Source: Sorghum bicolor (lineage: Eukaryota > Streptophyta > Magnoliopsida > Poales > Poaceae). From it: a DNA stretch of 64,000 bases. Both the position numbers and the translations under genes were made by a program. Below the pieces are notes generated by a model. The model did not search any database and was not told the origin of the DNA. It saw only the letters and a program-made list of their open reading frames with translations. The DNA lies in NCBI RefSeq assembly GCF_000003195.3, contig NC_012870.2:5820501-5884500 (forward strand), given 5' to 3'. Shown here piece after piece: positions 11,942-22,445 of the stretch (positions are counted from its first letter, which is position 1; each line of letters begins with the position of its first letter).

Positions 11942-14859
11942 TGTAACACCCTAAAAAAAATTTTGCTCTTTTTTTAAATTAGGTGAAAAATTATTTATTT
12001 AGGAATTATTATGCTCATGAAACATAGGAAAATAATATTTTCATTTAAATAAAATTAATCATAGGACTTAGCAACTTGTTGTACATTCATGCTGGAGTAT
12101 ATTAAATTTTGTCTTGTTGACTTTTGGTTTGAATTTAATTGCATTAAAATTCTCTTCAAAAGAAAGCTTTAGAAAAAAAATATGGAAAAAAAGGGAAGCA
12201 CCCTGTACTTCCCCTCTCGGCCCAACCCCGTTTCTTCACACCCCCGCGACCCAGCTTTCCCTGCCCCGGCCCAATTCGCTGCGGCCCAGCAGCGCAGGCG
12301 CGCTCCCTCTCCCCTCTCGCTTGGCCCGCTGACGGCCGGGACCCCGCGCTTCTCTGGCTGACAGTCCGACCCCACGCGGCAGCGTCCCACTCCTCCTTCC
12401 TATCTTCTTCCCCAACCGTGAAGGACTGGGACTCTGCCGATGGAGAGCACCCTCGTCCCGGATTCCACGGGATACGGTTTCCTTCACCATATCGCAGCTA
12501 TATGAGGTCCCGGCTCTCTCTCCGTGATTCAGTTTCGTCGCCTTGGATGCCCAGCCGCACGCTGCGAGCCGCTAAATCCCATCGTAGAGCAGATCTCGCT
12601 TGCCGCCGTGGTGTACATCCCCTGCTGCGCGGAGGTCGCCAACAAACCGTGTGTCGGGTTTCGCAGCTAGGAGACGGAGCTTCCGAGCCCCTTCCCATGT
12701 TCTCTCCCGATCCCAGTAGCCCGTGCGATATCGCCGAACATCGCAAGGGGTTCTCGTTCGCGGATCCGCGCGGCACGTCTTCCCCGAGGTCAATCCGCGC
12801 CTTGAAAACCGCCTAGGTGAACTCGCGGTGAGCTCCTCTACCCCGTGGTGTTTTCCTTTCGCGAAACGGTGCTCGGAATCGAGAAGCCCGTCGTCGCCGG
12901 CGAACTTCCGGCCATGGAGCTGCCGTGAAGCTCCTGGGCGCCGCCGGCCGAAACCCACCCATCCCCTGGATGCGTTCTGGACCCTCGGATTAGGATCCAA
13001 CGGATGAAAACAGAACTTACCCCTTCGCTGGTTTTTATCTTAAAGAGCCCCTGTGTTTTCTCGGAATAAACCCGCGGTCCCTGGCGCCTTTGAGAAATTA
13101 CGTTTTGCTGTTTTGAAAACGTAAACCGCCACAGTTTGAATTAAAATACGTTTTAAGTATTTACAGTTTTGCCACTGATTTTATAATGCTCATAAAATAT
13201 TCATTTTAACTCCGTTTTTGTCCATTCAAATTCCGTTGGATTCGTATTTACGATCTCTACATGTTAGAATTATTAGTTTACTGTTTTGAAACTTTTTTAA
13301 TTCTGCAGTAGCATTTAATTAATTATTTCTCTATAGGAAATCTTAGAAAATTCATATCTTCTCCGTTTTAATTCTGATTTTCGTGAACTTTACGTTTGTG
13401 TGATCGTAGTGCTGCGTAGAATATTTTTATAAACCTTTATATTTGTTTTACCACTGTTTGGTGTATTGTTCTAATTATAGCTTGTCTGCTTCGTGTATGA
13501 TTGTCTACATTGGATTGCGTGTTGTTGATTGATGATTGGGATTAGACGGTGAGTCGTACGTTGGTGCTCAAGATCAAGCCTTTGAAGACCAGCAGGCTCA
13601 GGAGGGCTTTGATTAAGGCAAGTATAACTTGGGATCATCCTTGTTACCTACACACTTTTAATACATATATCATATGCATGTGTCCACCTTGATGACCTTA
13701 GCAAAATCATAGATGATTGTTATCTTGAATTCCTTGTTACCTATTTGGATATGCATTTGGGTAGTTTTGCTAGTGCTTTATTATAATCCATGATCTTGTA
13801 ACATGAATATTTGAATATACAATAAACAATAAAATAAGCTTTCTAGCAACTTGAATATAAAGGGTGGAAAGAACTCTAGCTTTTGCTGGATTGATCTTGA
13901 CCCTCCATAAGGACTTATCCCTTGGCAAAAGCTGGGACAACTCGTACAACCATGAGGGCTATATGGCTCTGGCTTTAGTCAAGTATGAGTAAGCTTTTCT
14001 AGCTTGTTAGAGGTTACCCGAAAGGGCGGAGGGGCTGAACCGTTTTGGGTATAGTGCGAGCCCCTGTCCCTATGTGTATAGGCTGCGCGTCATTGTGCCA
14101 TTCGGAAGGGGGGTATCTATATCTGCGCGCAAAGGAAACCTTGCGGCCCTAACATGTTAGACGAACCTTTGAAAGACTTCATAGTGAACCCTGCCGACCT
14201 TCCTTGGTAGTGGGTTAAGAGGCTGATCACCTCGGGCAAAAGGGTAAATCACGACTCATGGGTAAAGATGTACAACCTCTGCAGAGTGTTAAATCTGGTA
14301 TACTAGCCGTGCCCACGGATACGGGCGGCCCGGAAAACTGACGGAATAGATGGACACTGATGAACGTGAATAATGATAATAAATGATGGTTTATTATGTT
14401 GTTTATATGTGTTATTCTTAATTCTTGTATACATTGATCATGTGGTTATGGGATTATTTATGCTACCTTGATATTTGCTATCCAATGATTAAACATGCTA
14501 TCAACTACTAAAAGCGAAATGCAGTCAAACCAGTGTCAGCTATTTGAGCCTCATGAACCCCTGGTTATACTTGTTGAGTACGATATGTGCTCACTCTTGC
14601 AATTTCCCCCACACCTCAGGAGAAGTTTTGGGCTTGTGATCAACCAGTCAGTTTGATCCTGTGGAGGAGTTAATACCCGAAGTTTGGAGTTATCTATCCG
14701 CTGTTTGATACTGAAGGTTATCTCTTTTATACTAAGTACGTTATATGTTTATGCATTGTCTTTTGATATTACCCCTTATTTGTAGCTATATGTGAGATTT
14801 GGCTTCTAAAGCTCACATATGGTGCATATCTGGTTTTGTTCTTAAAATCGGGTATTACA
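11942..14859 (+). repeat. 3' LTR (2918 bp)
   Basis: Second copy of the LTR, opening with canonical TG and closing with ATTACA. Equal in length to the left copy and nearly identical, which indicates a recent insertion. The GC-rich open frames at 12236-13007 simply repeat those of the left copy. Confidence 0.95.
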
Positions 14860-15060
14860 CGGTGCTAAAGGGTCCTACCCAACGGCTACTGACAGGTGTT
14901 GTCGGGGCAGGGACCCTTTAGCACCGGTTCGTAACCGGTGCTAAAGGGTCCCCTTTAGCACCGGCCGGCGCCACGGGCCGAGGCAAAGCCTTTAGCACCG
15001 GTTTGGCACATAAACCGGCCTTTAGCACCGGTTTTTGCCCTGAACCGGTGCTAAAGGTCC
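14860..15060. repeat. Left subterminal repeat array of the CACTA element
   Basis: Words CTTTAGCACCGG and CCGGTGCTAAAG alternate in both orientations at least seven times, including a perfect hairpin around TTTAGCACCGGTTCG..AACCGGTGCTAAA near 14928-14948. The array begins left of the inserted retrotransposon (TTTAACACCGGTT at 6836-6848), so it was interrupted by that insertion. In CACTA elements such arrays bind the transposase. Confidence 0.8.
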
Positions 15061-15576
15061 GGTTTATAGGCCGGATCCCTCCTCCTCTCTGCCCATTTGA
15101 AACCGAGAGCACCATTCACCATTGTTGTTCTTGGAGCTTCTTCTTCCTTGTTCTTCATCTCCGACGCCCATCGTTGATCTTCTTCGACTCCGTCATCGTT
15201 TCTTCGTGTTTGGAGGTGACTAACTGTTGTCTTTCTTGTCTTTTTCATGTTGTTTTTGGCTTGTGATGTTCCCTTTATTTTTAGCTCAAATCCACATGTT
15301 CTTGCTTATTTCATGGTTGACCTAGTATTAATGTAGTTTGCAAGAATGAATTATAGTATCTTTTTATAATCTTAGAAAGTAGGATGATTCAAATTAATTG
15401 GTTTGTTAATATCACTTGATTTATTTTTATTACTACACAATGTCCATTGTATAATTTAGAAGATTGGTTGAAGTAGCTAGACAAATAAAGGATATTATTA
15501 GGTTCTTCTTTAATCATACATGTTTACTAGTAAATGTGGAATTTATAATTGTTTAAAAATTGAGTATGGATAGTAG
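15061..15576 (+). other. Leader of the CACTA-borne gene
   Basis: A CT-rich stretch (15076-15200, CCCTCCTCCTCTCTGCC and later TTCTTCTTCC) followed by AT-rich sequence runs into the GRF-type gene. It is probably promoter and 5' UTR, possibly with an intron, but no start site can be fixed. Confidence 0.35.
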
Positions 15577-16099
15577 ATGACAACCGTGACCGGGTCTTCG
15601 GTCTCTCAACGGGTTCAAAAGCGATACCGGCCGGAACTCCCTCTCATTACTTGTGGCAAGTGTGGGCAGAAGACTGTGATGGAGTACAAAGTGTCGAAAG
15701 AGGGAGTAAACAAGTGTCGTATATTCTACAAGTGTCCGGATCGTAATGTGAGTTATTTCCAGACATTTGCTTATATATATGCATATTTTTTTAAATGATA
15801 TTAATTAAACTTTTGATTCTCTCTTTTAATTTTAGTGGGACGGTACCGGCGGATGTACAGGTTGGTACTGGAAGGAAGAATACATTGAACACATTAAGAA
15901 ATCTTTTGCACAGGTGGTTGAGGCTGAAGGTGTTGAGACAGTGAGCCGACGAAAGGAGTTCAATGATGTTGATCAAGCGAATGATCTATCTATTATAGTT
16001 GGGATCGGACGCGAACTAATTATGTTGCTTAAGTGCATTTTAGTTTTGGTTTTTTTATTGCTAGTTGCGATTGTATTTGTTGTAGCCAAGCTTTCCTGA
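15577..16099 (+). CDS. GRF-type zinc-finger protein with C-terminal membrane anchor (CACTA cargo)
   Basis: Two exons, 15577-15747 and 15836-16099, joined by a clean GTGAGT..TTTAG intron, give a 144-residue protein. After a short basic N-terminus comes C-G-K-C-G (about residues 26-30), then FYKCP (about 51-55) and, across the splice, GGCTGWYW: the C-x2-C..FYxCP..C..W arrangement of GRF zinc fingers, which bind single-stranded nucleic acid in other proteins. The last ~30 residues are a strongly hydrophobic segment (LIMLLKCILVLVFLLLVAIV) that should span a membrane. The gene lies between the left subterminal array and the protease gene of the same element. Small GRF-plus-anchor proteins are common in grass genomes; function unknown to me. 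Open frame and splice sites are intact; expression is not shown. Confidence 0.7.
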
Positions 16100-16194
16100 A
16101 TTAATCAACTATGTATCTTAGACATGTTGTGCAATAAGATGAGAAACTATATGTGTGCATGGTTTTCATAATATATATGTTATATTTAATGCAG

Positions 16195-16477
16195 ATGGTA
16201 ACATGTAATTGGATGTATAATGCCGATCGGCGCTCCGAAGAGTTCATTAATGGCGTGCACTATTTCTTAAGTGTGGCCGAGACAAATAAGAGGGACGGTT
16301 TCATGTGTTGTCTATGTGCCGTGTGCAAGAATTTAACGGAATATTCTAACTCAAGAACTCTTCATTCGCACTTATTAAAGTCTGTGGAGATGACCTCATA
16401 TACGTGCACTTTGAAGAATTGCACCAATTATGTCACCTCGACGCTCTCGACAAATCTCTTGTCAGCTGCTTTTGTCT
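16195..16477 (+). pseudogene. Transposase-associated domain fragment (CACTA TNP2 N-terminus)
   Basis: From ATG 16195, preceded by an acceptor-like TGCAG, the frame reads NWMYNADRRSEEFINGVHYF, then CCLCAVCKN and later HLLKS: the WM-Y..R.S.EF..GV..FL, C-x-C..C-KN and H-L pattern of the Transpos_assoc domain found at the N-terminus of En/Spm TNP2 transposases. The frame reaches a GTAAGT donor at 16478. The transposase catalytic region that should follow is absent; the next exon belongs to the Ulp1-like gene. Splicing 16477 to the next acceptor at 16564 does not keep the Ulp1 frame (it stops within three codons), so the two parts are not a working fusion by that route. Likely the scar of the internal deletion that made the element non-autonomous. 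Confidence 0.7.
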
Positions 16478-16570
16478 GTAAGTATTTTTTTATTATACTT
16501 CTAACTTCTTTAATTACATGTATATAATCCTTACACACTTAGGATTTGTATGTATATATGCAGGCACCAA

Positions 16571-17196
16571 ATGAGAGAGCTCAGAATGAGAAATGACAAT
16601 AGTATTGGGTTCGTTAACCCTTATATTGTTTTCAAAGCTCCGCAGGCAGTGTGGACAGCAGCTCATGAGACAGAAGTCTGCACCAATCTTATGAGGTTCT
16701 TTGTGAACCAAAAAGAAAAACAAAAAATACTCTTCCCCTTCAACTTCGAGTGAGTTATATAGTTATTAAGTGCATGCATATTTTATTTTATTAATTATTA
16801 CTCGAGACAAGTTTTATATTGTTATATATAGGCCTGACTATATATATGTGTGTGTAAACAGCTTTCACTGGATACTCATAGTCATTGAAATTCCCAAGAA
16901 CCGGTTGATAATCTTTGACTCAATGAGAAAACCGCAAGAAAATTATCAACAAATGGTAAACATTATTCAAAGGTACATAATGTCGATCTCAGCTAGAAGA
17001 ATATCATAATATGACTCTGTAATTATTAGTTCACGATCCACAATGGCTGTGTGTAGAGTTTGGGAAAGATTCATTGACCGTGAACATCTCAGTGGATGTA
17101 AAGCGCCGCTTAACATAATACATCCACAAGTAAGTTCTACAGTTCTACTAGCTAGCAAACTTTCGCTAACTTTTAGCCTTCTTATTGTCGTGGTCG

Positions 17197-17269
<73 letters not shown>

Positions 17270-17628
17270 TACAGTGGTGTTTAAGACAAGAAGGGGGAAC
17301 AATCTATGTGCATATTACGTGTGCAAATTCATGATGACACAAGTCAATCAAACACCCACAGAGACGCTCAGAGTACGTTTCATGTCTCTTTTCATTATCT
17401 CTTGAATTATATTGAATAACTTAGATAACTAATACCTTTTTTATTTATTTGAAATTAAAGACGGAATGGTTGAGGGAAAAGGTCATACAAAAAGACCGAA
17501 TCAAAGCTATCCAAGAGACGATAGCAGGATTTCTCCACGAGCAAGTGATCAATCCAAACGGCGAGTTTTACTTCAACGGCAACGAAACTCTTATTACAAA
17601 CAACGATGATCATTTGTATCGTTTGTAG
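16571..17628 (+). CDS. Ulp1-like (C48) cysteine protease, CACTA-borne
   Basis: Five exons, 16571-16749, 16862-16972, 17057-17129, 17286-17372 and 17461-17628, keep one open frame of 205 codons with GT..AG introns. Visible family marks are FHW with the catalytic His at about residue 62, IIFDS with the Asp at about 79, HPQ with a candidate oxyanion Gln at about 121, and NNLCAYYVCKF with the catalytic Cys at about 129. Ulp1-family proteases cleave SUMO-like proteins; transposon-carried copies are known in plants, with unproven role. Frame depends on using the acceptor at 17285 (TTTAAG); the stronger-looking one at 17274 (CGTACAG) adds 11 bases and breaks the frame. The third intron holds a long TA microsatellite. 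The protein is shorter than cellular Ulp1 enzymes, and its start at 16571 (first ATG of that exon) is a guess. Confidence 0.65.
17200..17267. repeat. (TA)n microsatellite
   Basis: About 34 uninterrupted TA units inside an intron of the Ulp1-like gene. A shorter (AT)n tract lies at about 17686-17709, after its stop codon. Confidence 0.95.
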
Positions 17629-17879
17629 ACATTAGGAGAAAAAACTCTATGTATATATGTGTCACGAATTTTGTACATATAAAACTATATATATATATAT
17701 ATATATATAAAGTTTTTTACATATCTATTTAATTTTTTATGTGGACTATTCATTTTATTATAGGCAAAGTTTAATTATAAATATACTATTGTATCAGCAG
17801 AAACATGTATTGAAAAACCGATTATTATTAAATAAAAACAATAAATAGAGCCGAAGAAGTGAACCAAAAAAAAAAGAAA

Positions 17880-18056
17880 CTCTTTAACACGTCCTGCAAT
17901 GTGGCAGCCCTGCCAGGAACCAACCCGTGTTAAAGGAGGGGCTTTAGCCCCGGTTCCCCGAACCGGGACTAAAGGGTGGGCCTTTAGTCCCGGATGGGCA
18001 GCACCGGCTCGGGAACCGGGGCAACAGGCCGTTCCCGACCGGTGCTAATGCCTAAT
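17880..18056. repeat. Right subterminal repeat region of the CACTA element
   Basis: Contains GCTTTAGCCCCGGTTCC, GAACCGGGACTAAAG, CCTTTAGTCCCGG and CCGGTGCTAATG in alternating orientation. These are variants of the left-end words and typical of grass CACTA ends. They precede the terminal CCTAATCCTGCAGCAGTG. Confidence 0.75.
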
Positions 18057-18071
18057 CCTGCAGCAGTGTGG

Positions 18072-20020
18072 ATAGTAGATAAGCCTGAGCTATTTTAGAG
18101 CTTGAAGCTAATTGTTCAAAAATTGGGCTCATCTCCTATGGTGGAGCATTTGAGGAGTTGTAGTGTCAAATAGGCCCTGATGTCGTGTGTAGAATAAGTC
18201 ACTAGTGCAAAAATATTGAAAATGCTTCTAATTCACACAAACCAGCCACTAAGTTAAAGCCGACAGTGCTTAGTAAAGTGCTTCTAAATAAACGTTCGTG
18301 GCCGATTTTCACACGGCATTCATCTTATCCGCTCCAAATTTTTATTCCAGCAGCATTGCATTTCGGGGTGCACAACACATAAAAGCGTTGACACTGCCAC
18401 TACGCCACTCATCACTCATCAGCAGTCCTCACCGGCCTCCAGGAAGTACTATAATCGGATAAGAACACCGGCGTCAAAGAAATTAAAAAGGGGAGGAGGA
18501 GAAGAAGAGGAAGACCGACTCGATTCCTCAATCTTTTCCAGGCGAATTCTATCAACCACGCCACGCTGAAAACCAAGCCAACCAGCTGCCGCAAAAGCAC
18601 TTAATTAAAGCGGTTTAGCGGATGGAAACTCACACATGGGGTGTTCCTGTTCCCTGGGCAGCAATGCTGCTATTGCTAGCAAGAGCAAAGGGAGCTTTGG
18701 ACCAGGAGCAGAAAAGGCCACTTTTTTTCTCTCCTTTGTTTCTTTTACATGTAGCGTCTGGATAGGCAGGCCAAAGGTTTGATTGGAACCATCGGCAAAA
18801 GCAAAGATTTCAGCGCGGATCTCACCCGGCTTTCGTTTTTAAGGTTCTTCTTTGCTTTATTTATCTACGCTCTGCCACCAGCTAGTCCACCACCTCCTTT
18901 TCCAGGCCCCCCCAGCTGCCCGGCCAGCAGCGATCGATGGATCGATCGACCGATCGCTAGCACAGCCGCGATCGGCGTGCGAGATAAGGAAGCAAGCCGC
19001 GGGAGTGGCCAGAGGCGACGGCTGGCCTGCGGGTGCGCGCGCGAGCGCCATCGAGGTTGCGGCGGGCAGGCATCAGTGGCGGTGGCGCATTGGGCGCGGC
19101 GGTTGCGGCGCCGGGAGTCTTCCTGTGCTCGTTGCGGGGTGAGGTGAGCAATGCAACGCAATGCGTTGCGAGGCGCGCGGCCGGTGGCCAAGCGGATCAC
19201 GGCAGGTATATTTGCTGGGATCCCGCGGCGTCACCGCACCCGGTGGTGGTGCTGGTGTGACAACGGAAGCTGCGCGGATATAGCTAGATAGGGTGCTCGC
19301 GGCAGTGGCGCGGCGAGCTTGCTTTGGCCCCGGCCCCCGGCGGCGACGTGTGTCTGCACTGCGCTGCACCCGTGTCATCGGGCCGGCCGCTCGTTGGAAC
19401 GAAGGCCGTCCTCATTTCTTAGAGGCTACTGGTGCCACTGCCACCGGTACTGGAGCGGAACAGAGATTGGAGCATGAGCGAGCGAGCGAGCGACCTGTGG
19501 CCCAAACAAGAGCTGTCGTAGTGACTAATGATGGACAAAAGGAAGGATGTCACGGCCTATACAAATTTATAAAATAGGGTTTGTATCATACGCTGATCGT
19601 AAAAGAAAAAGGTTTGATGATCTTGTTGTTTAGTGTAGTCTGGTAGACCACTACGTATTCATCAAATTTAAATGTTGACTAATTTCTTCACACCTCTATT
19701 CCAAAATATAGTTTTTTTTCCTAAGTCAAATTTCTCTAACTAATAACTTATTAAAAATGAATCACTACACATCAGATTAGTCTCATTAAATCTATCAAGA
19801 AAGGCATCTCATTTTTAGAATTAAAGAAAGGCCTTAATTGGCATTAATATTATAGATACTGAGATATATTTTCACTAGTTCAATAAAAGATTTTAGAAGT
19901 TTGACGTAGGATAATGGATTACTACTTTCTGCACCTTGCCATATGTTTAAGATGCTGCTTCTTCCCACATCTACTTTCGTCAACTCCAAATTCTCTCTTG
20001 ATTTACCATATTTTTGTTGA
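18072..20020. other. Right flank of the CACTA element, with a GC-rich island
   Basis: About 18400-19560 is GC-rich with overlapping open frames on both strands (longest 122 codons from 18779), none of which shows a known domain. An open frame at 19293-19577 ends without any recognisable motif. It could be a promoter or first exon of an unrecognised gene, or an old GC-rich repeat. 19580-20020 is AT-rich with nothing to report. Confidence 0.4.
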
Positions 20021-20024
20021 TTCA

Positions 20025-20515
20025 GTATTTTTAAAAACAAGAAAGTCGATGCAACATTTTCTCGTTAACTCAACTTCATTTTAGTCGTTCAACATTTTTT
20101 ACGTGAGAAAAGTTGCTTCAACAATTACAGTGGTTTAGCATTTTCTTGTAGACTCAACATCTTGTTATAAATTTGGTGACTTAATTATAACATTTCGTAG
20201 CTTAAAAAAATTATAATTTGTAAGAGTTGAGCGCCCAAACATGACCAATTCTTACGGTCAATTTGATAGAGGACCTCACATATATAATTTTTACGTGAAT
20301 TAATTTAATTTTATAAAATAAATATAAGAATGGAGAAAATTTCCCGCTTTCAACCAGAGCTTTAGATCCCATAATCCATTTGAACCTAGCAGTGGCTTTG
20401 GTAAGTAAATGTGGTTGACCACTATTATGTAGGAAGCCCCCAAATACTGAGGTTGCTTCTCTTACTACTAACCTCAAAAAAGAAAAAATACAGCAACTCT
20501 CGCATGAGGTATGCC
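20025..20515. repeat. Local duplication, copy A
   Basis: Shares with 20722-21365, in the same order and orientation, GTCGTTCAAC.TTTTTTAC, GGTTTAGCATTTTCTTGTAG, GGAGAAAATTT.C, CAGTGGCTTTGGTAAGTAA and CAACTCTC. Non-coding. Copy B is about 150 bp longer through internal insertions. Confidence 0.7.
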
Positions 20516-20585
20516 GGAAGGCGAAAGCTAAACTCCTGCACGAGGTATGCCGAAAGGCGAAAGCTAAACTCCCACACGAGGTACT
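20501..20585. repeat. 36-bp tandem repeat, about 2.4 copies
   Basis: GAGGTATGCCG..AAGGCGAAAGCTAAACTC recurs at 20506 and 20542, with a third partial GAG at 20578: constant 36-bp period. It sits at the right end of duplication copy A and is absent from copy B. Confidence 0.8.
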
Positions 20586-20721
20586 CTATTTTTCCTCGTT
20601 CATAGAGTTGTCTTAGATCAAACTTTTAAATTTTGATTGAATTTCTAGCAAAATCGTAAAGATTTATAACATCAAATTAATATCATTAGATATATTATTA
20701 GATTTTTTTTATAATGTGCTC

Positions 20722-21365
20722 ATTTTAAAATAAGAAAATCGATGCAAGACTCCACTCTCCACCTCTTTTTAGTCGTTCAATGTTTTTTACATGAGACATG
20801 TTGCTTCAACAATGACAATGGTTTAGCATTTTCTTGTAGAATCAAGATTTTGTTATAATTTTTTTGTCTTAACTTCACAATTGCAATGACTTATAACATT
20901 TCGTATCACAAAAAAAAGAAAAATATAATTTTTGGATGACAAGTATTTAGGCTTTGTTTGAGAAGAATCTACTAACAAAATATCAATCCCACTCCCACCC
21001 AAACATGATAGATTCCAGAGTAGACAATGAAAATCCAACACACAAATTCTTACGGTCCATTTGGGATAGATGAATCTTAGAAAATTGTATATAAATTTTA
21101 CATGAATTGATTTAATTATTTATAAAATAAATATTAGAACGGAGAAAATTTTCTACGTCCAACCAGTGCTTCCAATAATCCAATTGAACCTAGCTTGTCT
21201 TGATTCTTGAAGCCGTTGGTGGTGCTGCAGCTCATAGATCATTGTGTTGACAGCCAGCAGCAGCCGAACAGTGGCTTTGGTAAGTAATGCGGTTGACCCA
21301 AATACTGAGGTTTGCTCCTTCCTACTAAGGAAAACATACAACAACTCTCACACAGGGTATGCTCT
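20722..21365. repeat. Local duplication, copy B
   Basis: Direct, diverged second copy of 20025-20515 (offset grows from about 692 to about 848 bp because of insertions in B). Contains an extra GCAGCTCATAGATCATTGTG-type segment. No coding potential seen. Confidence 0.7.
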
Positions 21366-22148
21366 ACACTATTTTTTTTCAGCTTCACGTTGCCAAATAC
21401 TCCTAGCTCCAGGAACCCCACTCCATAAAAAAAAGTAGAGTTAAAAGATTAGCTCCATTTTTTTTCTACATACTCTAGTTTTTAGAGTTCAAAACTCCCA
21501 CATAGAGTTGTGGGATAATTATTCATATTTGCCACTCATTAGTGCGCAGCTCGGTCCGGCTCCGGTGCCTCTCCTGCCACTACACCCTGCATGTCCGCAT
21601 GCTCGCCCATTTTCGTGGTGCTAGATTCGAGCCTATGGTCTAGAAAAGTTATGGCTAAAAATACTATTCGCTGATTTATCGTGAGACACTGCACCCCTTA
21701 TGTCCTCATGCTTGCCCATTTCCATGGTGCTAGATGACTCAAGGAGTATGTTTGTTGGTCTGAAAAAATAATGTTCGCTAATTTATTGTGAGAAAAAAAA
21801 TATTGTTGATTGGCAGAAAAAATATGACTTATAAGACAAACGGTAGGTTAGATTATTTGAATAAGATAAGTGTCTACACTCTACAATATGAAGCAACAAA
21901 TAATATTGGTCCAAATGAGGACCGTGCCCTTTTGATATACTAAAAAAATGTGCAAAAGAGACCTTAATAATTAACTTGACTAAATTATTTGCAACTATAA
22001 TATTTGCATCGTATTCAACTGTTAAAAAACAATCCACATATATAAACTTATACAAACGTCAAAACATATTTCACACATCATCTAAGGGCATATTAGGTAA
22101 TTCAAGAAAAAACTTCTATTTTTAGAGCTAGAGCTAGGCTATGTACTA
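21366..22148. other. AT-rich spacer
   Basis: Contains a short internal similarity (ATGTCCGCATGCTCGCCCAT near 21588 and ATGTCCTCATGCTTGCCCAT near 21699), suggesting another small local duplication. No gene recognised. Confidence 0.4.
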
Positions 22149-22445
22149 AGGGATTGTTTGAGATTGCTCTACTCCACGTTTTTCAGCTCCATTATACGGT
22201 TTTTAGCTAAATGGTTTCAGCTCCACGCACTCATTTCGAGGAAAAAGAGTAGAGTTGAGGTACTTCACAAACTCCAGTTTTTTGTGAAGCCGCTCCATGA
22301 TAGAGTTTGTGGAGCAGAGTTTATGGAGCAGTGCCAAACATTCACTAAACAGTATCATCTGCTCTACAAACTTTACAGTGGAGCTGCTCTATGATGGAGT
22401 TGATAGAATGGAGCAGAAAAAATTGTGCGAAGCAGTCCCAAACAG
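22149..22445. mobile_element. hAT-like MITE, forward copy of an inverted pair
   Basis: Opens GGGATTGTTTGAGATTGCTC and closes with GCAGTCCCAAACAG, an inverted relative. The interior is made of words such as TTTGTGGAGCAGAGT and AACTCCAGTTTTTTGTG. Related in opposite orientation to 22930-23148. Class is inferred from the TIR style only. Confidence 0.6.

Larger units (their letters stand above)
6849..14859 (+). mobile_element. Complete young non-autonomous LTR retrotransposon (Ty3/gypsy-type ends)
   Basis: Two direct 2918-bp repeats (6849-9766 and 11942-14859) flank a 2175-bp interior. The LTRs open with TGTAACACCC (first base C in the left copy) and close with GGGTATTACA. A tRNA-iMet-type primer site follows the left LTR and a purine tract precedes the right one, giving + orientation. 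The interior has no gag or pol frame, so it must be mobilised in trans. The TGTAACACCC start, the iMet primer site and a CGAGGACGAGATTC tail before the purine tract resemble Tekay/Del chromoviruses; this clade call is inference. Flanks CGGTT and CGGTG agree at four of five bases as a candidate duplication. It inserted into the CACTA subterminal repeats. Confidence 0.92.
6757..18068 (+). mobile_element. CACTA (En/Spm) transposon derivative, internally deleted and split by an LTR retrotransposon
   Basis: The right end reads CCTAATCCTGCAGCAGTG, whose complement CACTGCTGCAGG matches the left end TACTGCAGAATGAGGCATT over the shared CTGCAG.AT.AGGCATT block; the left copy lacks the first CAC. TGG lies directly outside both ends (6754-6756 and 18069-18071), fitting the 3-bp duplication of CACTA elements. 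Subterminal arrays of CTTTAGCACCGG/CCGGTGCTAAAG on the left and CCGGGACTAAAG-type words on the right are the usual transposase-binding style of grass CACTA elements. The interior holds a GRF-zinc-finger gene, a transposase-associated-domain fragment and a Ulp1-like protease, but no TNP2 transposase, so the element is non-autonomous. Without the inserted retrotransposon it is about 3.3 kb. Confidence 0.75.

Noticed and set aside
16195..17628. Single fused Transpos_assoc-Ulp1 protein
   Set aside because: The obvious splice from 16477 to 16564 shifts the frame and stops at once; the Ulp1 frame has its own ATG.
18195..18245. CACTAGTGCAAAAATATTG as the start of a second CACTA element
   Set aside because: No matching inverted end or subterminal array was found to the right; likely chance or a lone remnant.
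18779..19577. GC-rich frames as a possible gene right of the CACTA element
   Set aside because: No domain, overlapping frames on both strands, no splice structure; listed as a GC-rich island only.
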